Source: Embleya scabrispora
GTDB taxonomy: Bacteria > Actinomycetota > Actinomycetes > Streptomycetales > Streptomycetaceae
Assembly: GCF_002024165.1 (NCBI RefSeq)
Contig: NZ_MWQN01000001.1
Coordinates: 6,696,001-6,760,000 of the forward strand
Length of the DNA stretch: 64,000 nucleotides
Direction: 5' to 3'
Below the pieces are notes generated by a model. That model worked only from the letters and a program-made list of their open reading frames with translations, had not been told where the DNA came from and did not search any database. The translations under genes were made by a program, and so were the position numbers. Positions 60,501 to 64,000 of the stretch are shown here, piece by piece (positions within the stretch are counted from its first letter, which is position 1; every line of letters starts with the position of its first letter).

Positions 60501-63500
60501 GGAGCCGCTTGCCGACCCCGATCGCTTCCCGACCGAGGCCGCGCTTTTCGCGGGCCTGGTCTTCGATGTTGTCCTGGAGAGCGTCGGCCGCCTCGTTGAT
60601 CAGCGCACGTCGCCGCACCAGCTCGATCCGTTCGGCCTCCCACGCCTTCTCGGCGTCGCGCAGCGCACGGGCCAGGCCGCCGCCTTCCACGTGGCGCCGC
60701 AACGACTTGCGGGCGTCGTGGGAGACCCCGGAATCGGGTACGCCGTCGATCGTGGGGAACAGGTTCAGGAAGTCCTCGACGAGGTCGGTGCGTTCAGTGA
60801 CCGCCTTGCCGAACACACCGAGCCAGCCGACTCGTCCGAACAGGGCGGTCGCGCGGTCGGGCAGGGGTGGCACGTCGTCGAGTCGCCCGCGCGCGGCCAG
60901 GTCGATCAGGTGGGCGGTGTACTGCCGGCGCAGCAGTTCGCCCGCGGACAGAAAACAGCCGGGCGGCAGGATCGGGCCGGCGATCAGGTGGCGTGGTTCG
61001 GCGAGGTGGTACAGGGCCCGCGGGCTGGTGTCGGCCAAGGAGACCAGGAAGGCGTTGCCGGTGGCCCGGCCCGCCCGGCCCGCCCGTTGGGTGTAGCCGG
61101 CCGTGGTCGGCGGCAGCGATGCCAGGATCACCGCCTCCAACTGGCCGATGTCGATCCCGAGTTCGAGTGTGGGGGTACAGGAGAGGACATTCGGGTCGGT
61201 GTGCAACACGCCTTGTCGAAAGCCTCGTTCGACTTCCTCGCGCTCCTTGCGCTTGAGAACGCCGGTGTGTTCGGCGGCAACCACGCTGTAGGTGTCCGAC
61301 TCGCGGTACAGCCGCCGGTAGTAGTCGGAGCTGTAGTCGCGCGCGGCGCGCCCGTCCGCCGCCGACGAGGGCACGATCAGCGCGCCACCGCAGCGTTTGA
61401 GCGGACACGGAAGTCCGGTCCAGACGGGAACGCGCTCGGGAGGCACGGTCTGCGTCCAGCCGCAGTCCGGGCAGGTCAAGGCGGCGTGTGCGGTTTGGTC
61501 GTCGGCGAGTGGGCGGACGCGGATGTGGCCGGGGGTGAGCCCGTACACGCCGTGGCCTCGGTTTCGGCCCTGTTTGGCGTCCCCCGTGGCTCGATAGGCG
61601 AGTACGCCGATGTCGTCGCCCGCGAGGAGCGGGATCAGTTCGGTGAGGTACCCGGCCGCGGCCGCGGCGTCCAGGCCGAGGCAGCGCAGGGTGAAGTCGA
61701 CGAACCAGCTCTCCCGGGTGTCGACGCGCTCGAAGTCCGTCTTGCCGGAGCCCGCACCGACGAGCACGAACGCCGGTGCCTCGGAGTTGCGGCCGAAGGC
61801 CGGCATGCCCTCCGGGCGTCCGCCCCAGATGGAGTAGCGGCGACGGCCTTCCGCGGTGATGAACGCGTCCAGCCACGCGTGCCGGATACCGCCGCTTTGC
61901 CGTACGTGCTCCAACAGGCCGCGAATATAGCCTTCGAAGCGCCGCAGCCGTTCCGGGCCGGCGGCAGGTAGCGCGTGGCGGGCGGGGACAGTTTCATCCG
62001 GTGCTTCACCGAGCGGAAGTTGGCCCTCCAGATGCTTGAGATACAGGGCCTCGGCCGTCTTCGCCACGCGCTCGGCGTTCGGCACGTGCACCTCGGCCGC
62101 CACCGTGCGGGTCAGCTCCAAGGTGCGCCCCATGCGCGAATTGAGGCCGAACTCCAGGATGGTGTTGAGTGCCAGCCGCTCTCCGACCAGATTCCAGGCA
62201 CTGGGCGAGACGCGTTTCTTGCGTGCCAGAAGAGCCTTCACCTGGTCCACGTCGTGCAGGTCGGGCGGAACGACGGAGGAGAGCAATCGCTCTTCGGAGA
62301 CCGCGGCGCGACTGACCAGCGCGGCGATGAGCTCGTTGAGCGGGATCCCCTCGGTGCCCAGTACCGGATTCTCCCGCGCGCGCGACTCCAACTGCTGGTG
62401 TACGAGGGAGCGCAGGGAGAACTTCCAGGCTCGACTGGCCACGAATCCGGCGCGGTGTGCCGCGTCCTGGACCGAGTCGTTGAAGATCAGCGTGCGCCGG
62501 TGGTCGCGCCCGTGCTTGTCGCGCTTGGGCAACTCGCCACCGGTGAACAGTTGGGTGACCACGACCGAGGCGAGCGGGGCCACTCCGGCGCCGAGGAAGC
62601 GGATGCCCTGGGCCTGGGCACACGCGGGACAGCGATCCTGTTGGGAGTTCGCGTCGGCTTCGGCGTTGTCGAACCAGGCCAGCACGTAGACGCCGTTCTC
62701 GGGGGCGTCGGCGATCCGGTGGTCGTCGAGGAGGACTTCGTCGGGGTCGATCCGACGCAGCGCCTCGCCGTTGTCTTCGAGCACGAGCACGGTCGAGTCG
62801 TGATTGGCCCCACGACGCCCGCGCCGTGTGCGCTGATGGAGGATCGCCCGTGCCTGCTCGGCCGCCTCGGTCGCGGTCGCGGCGACGAGCGCTCGCACGC
62901 GGCCCTTGCCCGCACCGCCGCCCGCGCTGAGTCGGTAGATCTCGTCCGGTGCCGTCACCAGCGAATTCGGGTTGCGCTCGGGGCAGATCGCGCTCCAGCC
63001 GGACCGTCCACAGTGTCGGCAGTACACGGCGGGCAGCCGCCCGGATCGCCGGGCCAGGCGGCGGCGTTCTTCCTGCGGTGAATCGGCTCGCGGCGGGCGG
63101 CCGTTGCCCAACGCCGCAGGGGCCACGTCGACGGCGGTGGCCGCCGCCTGGTCGGCGTCGGACCAGGAGAAGACCGGTGTCGGGGCGACGAAGCGGAGTA
63201 CCCGGGACAGCGCGCGCAGCCACAGGTGTGTCTCGATCATCAGCAGGGGCCGCTCACGCCCGGCGGGGGCGGCGGGGTCGTGGGCCACCGAGATCAACGC
63301 CACGAAGCGGGCCAGCGCGGTGGCCGCGATCTCGGGCTGTCCCGCCGCGGCGGTGCGCCACGCGGAGGTGGGATCGAAGGAGGACAGGGCTTCGACGGCG
63401 GTGAGCGGCGCGTCCACCTCGGCCCGGAGCAGGGCATGGGTCAAGGGGTGCGCGAGCAGTCGACGACCCAACTCACGCGGGTCGACGGCGTCACAACCGA

Positions 63501-64000
63501 CGGTGGCACGGGCGACCGCGTCCAAGCCGGCGGGTGTGCGGGCCGGATCGGGTAGCGCGACCAGTTCGGCGGGGCTGGGCAGCGGCAGGGTCAGATCGAC
63601 GGGAGACAGGAACGCGTCCAGCTCTTGGCGGTCCTCGCCGACGACCGAGTCGTCCGGAAAGCGAACGCCGAACACCTGCGACGCGAAGGTCAGCATGGGA
63701 CGCGGGCCGGCGCCGGTGGCGTCCGGTGCGGGCGCGGCCGACGCCGGCAGACCCTGCGCGGCGCCCAGCGTGGCAGAGGTCGCCACCGGGCAGATCGAGC
63801 CGAGCGGACGCCCGGGCTCGCAGACCCCGACGGTGGCGGCGAGGCGGCGCAGCAGCATCGCCACGTCGGTGCCCTGCGCGCCGTCGTAGGTGTGGAACTC
63901 GTCGATCACGATGTAGGCGAGGTCCGCGTCGCGCCACAGCGGGGCGTCCTGCTGCCGCTGGAGCAGGAGGTCGAGCATTTTGTAGTTGGTGATCAGGATG
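57517..64000 (-). CDS. giant DExH helicase with zinc ribbons, DUF1998/MZB-like and nuclease-like parts (cut by edge)
   Basis: At least 2,160 residues; the frame is open to the window edge and the visible N-terminus ILITNYKMLDLLL is already motif Ib, so Walker A lies outside. DEFHTYDGAQGTDVA is motif II, VATSATLG motif III, and TAGYTQRAGRAGRATGNAFL motif VI (near 966). Zinc pairs occur in YCRHCGRSGWSAIC, CPDCGWTQ, CKECGHVRT with CPRCGG, and CPQCGG. CPCGPGSRRACHLCLLGYAP (near 1,570) is the DUF1998/MZB Cys cluster. VYLDGYRWHA plus KRARLRANGTLVWQITWDD (1,710-1,750) resembles a DUF559-type PD-(D/E)xK nuclease. Size and order recall DruE of Druantia or an MrfA-type helicase. Coupled to the UvrD-type gene. 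Confidence 0.9.
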   Translation of the reverse strand, partial: ILITNYKMLDLLLQRQQDAPLWRDADLAYIVIDEFHTYDGAQGTDVAMLLRRLAATVGVCEPGRPLGSICPVATSATLGAAQGLPASAAPAPDATGAGPRPMLTFASQVFGVRFPDDSVVGEDRQELDAFLSPVDLTLPLPSPAELVALPDPARTPAGLDAVARATVGCDAVDPRELGRRLLAHPLTHALLRAEVDAPLTAVEALSSFDPTSAWRTAAAGQPEIAATALARFVALISVAHDPAAPAGRERPLLMIETHLWLRALSRVLRFVAPTPVFSWSDADQAAATAVDVAPAALGNGRPPRADSPQEERRRLARRSGRLPAVYCRHCGRSGWSAICPERNPNSLVTAPDEIYRLSAGGGAGKGRVRALVAATATEAAEQARAILHQRTRRGRRGANHDSTVLVLEDNGEALRRIDPDEVLLDDHRIADAPENGVYVLAWFDNAEADANSQQDRCPACAQAQGIRFLGAGVAPLASVVVTQLFTGGELPKRDKHGRDHRRTLIFNDSVQDAAHRAGFVASRAWKFSLRSLVHQQLESRARENPVLGTEGIPLNELIAALVSRAAVSEERLLSSVVPPDLHDVDQVKALLARKKRVSPSAWNLVGERLALNTILEFGLNSRMGRTLELTRTVAAEVHVPNAERVAKTAEALYLKHLEGQLPLGEAPDETVPARHALPAAGPERLRRFEGYIRGLLEHVRQSGGIRHAWLDAFITAEGRRRYSIWGGRPEGMPAFGRNSEAPAFVLVGAGSGKTDFERVDTRESWFVDFTLRCLGLDAAAAAGYLTELIPLLAGDDIGVLAYRATGDAKQGRNRGHGVYGLTPGHIRVRPLADDQTAHAALTCPDCGWTQTVPPERVPVWTGLPCPLKRCGGALIVPSSAADGRAARDYSSDYYRRLYRESDTYSVVAAEHTGVLKRKEREEVERGFRQGVLHTDPNVLSCTPTLELGIDIGQLEAVILASLPPTTAGYTQRAGRAGRATGNAFLVSLADTSPRALYHLAEPRHLIAGPILPPGCFLSAGELLRRQYTAHLIDLAARGRLDDVPPLPDRATALFGRVGWLGVFGKAVTERTDLVEDFLNLFPTIDGVPDSGVSHDARKSLRRHVEGGGLARALRDAEKAWEAERIELVRRRALINEAADALQDNIEDQAREKRGLGREAIGVGKRLQELGQSGAQGFLVECGLLPNYSLVEDGVRLEAMLTHKEPAPKTRGSDTDDAPASRWRSELRVYERPAEAALTELAPGNAYYVRGYRHVVDGFDLGSRNQGTDPASADEGSAVRMWRVCKECGHVRTANAIADKSACPRCGGRGIGDHSALHQVIVPHKVTARDKRDDARIIDDHDNRSRGTYTVATAVDIDPAAIKATWRHSTATFGVEHAREAVIRRFNLGAAKHGRRPDTAFAGTPVTVTGFTVCPQCGGATTREPNHTPVQESLSESRAKRPDMAHHRPWCRTLRLDRPTHAADQRVITATEHHTEALRILLPAATFLVEERLASFSAALHLGLALRYGGDPAHIRSTPSTAPDRDTGLTRNYLVLYDALPSGTGYLQRLAEGDGAELRAVLAAAQKALRACPCGPGSRRACHLCLLGYAPQRDYRHVDRQEALWMLDGLLGADGASGWSVRKEQAGAEQRFAEQAESDLERRFIGCLDRWLASLPDQGVDGHEETPTGRQGKQFTVHRPDGSPVRWEVVAQKYLPEQSTRPDLLLRPVAGDTASDGAPPLPIAVYLDGYRWHASATTNRIADDAGKRARLRANGTLVWQITWDDVMAWEHSLADGPRQRKRADDDREPAGAPANPLAGLLAGPVADAAWPPYPVSDEQTPGGRVRAMWARKRRDPAEIDELLYAGAIPSLLGFLRDPDLARWQLLAKLCVGAFLPILRPGEHVEADPVTAVPWIEAVLRGERQPSVSGKGMRLISTRDASGLPLVLIADLSNGQRWSALTVLDDRAEAVHGDRPEHRRRWKAWLCWGNILQFLDPTGEGRADGLQLARTGLDTFDARLLAVTAGHGSGLLSALRLEIPGSGLHLVTDQVPETATAEQPPGAVEKVSSEVELRLWAALLEELSRMGDPGIEQLAQSLADRGDVHPATPGYDVAGISHPIELAWPDHRIGVVLDEDAQDGDYMAQCRHAGWLVRPSGAWTPHELAALLNAEPGPSTAEKAGG

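Overview
The window is GC-rich DNA with GTG/TTG starts, GGAGG-type ribosome binding sites and many 4-base GTGA/ATGA stop-start overlaps. Its gene content (LigB-type ATP-dependent DNA ligase, class Ia ribonucleotide reductase behind a cobalamin riboswitch, GPP34, many TetR/MarR/XRE regulators and DHA2 exporters) is that of an actinobacterial chromosome, most likely a Streptomyces relative. The genus cannot be fixed from sequence alone. No rRNA, tRNA, CRISPR array or transposase was found.

Layout. 1-9.7 kb: SPFH protein (cut by the left edge), ribbon-helix-helix protein, GPP34, EamA exporter, methyltransferase, purB, ligB, amidohydrolase divergent from a MarR gene, then a MarR-GNAT-mug operon. 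9.7-11.3 kb: almost gene-free, with 71-bp and 69-bp tandem repeats. 11.3-15.0 kb: cobalamin riboswitch, nrdA, nrdB and a strong terminator. 15-24.3 kb: metabolic genes, a frameshifted XRE regulator divergent from a quinone-reductase-like gene, MOSC protein, amidase, LysE exporter, the ruin of a caspase-family gene coupled to an alpha/beta hydrolase, and hypotheticals. 24.5-31 kb: dihydroxyacetone kinase, then a leftward operon that starts with a 59-codon peptide gene and continues with two unknown proteins and a cytoplasmic serine hydrolase, then a Vgb-like lyase divergent from TetR. 31-41.5 kb: APH-type kinase, acyltransferase + GNAT pair, SDR, HD protein, L,D-transpeptidase, Gfo/Idh/MocA oxidoreductase, methionine aminopeptidase divergent from a small HTH protein, TetR, and an MFS exporter under an iron-box-like site. 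41.5-42.7 kb: gene-free, with 192-bp and 30-bp tandem repeats and hairpins. 42.7-54.1 kb: efflux pumps with their regulators, HAD phosphatase, AidB-like acyl-CoA dehydrogenase, MOSC, XRE-cupin with a B3/B4 protein, YchJ, and an M1 aminopeptidase. 54.1-64 kb: two small unknown genes, then a two-helicase module that looks like anti-phage defence and runs off the right edge.

Two things stand out. The first is the peptide operon (27230-29127), which has the layout of a ribosomal-peptide biosynthetic cluster but no recognised maturation enzyme. The second is the right-edge module: a RelE/ParE-like domain fused to a UvrD-type helicase, translationally coupled to a helicase of more than 2150 residues with zinc ribbons, a DUF1998/MZB-like Cys cluster and a nuclease-like segment, recalling DruE of Druantia.

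Three otherwise intact genes (XRE regulator, DHA2 transporter, M1 peptidase) each lack exactly one C on the + strand. Uncorrected sequencing error is at least as likely as real decay. The caspase-family gene is truly ruined, with several frameshifts and deletions.
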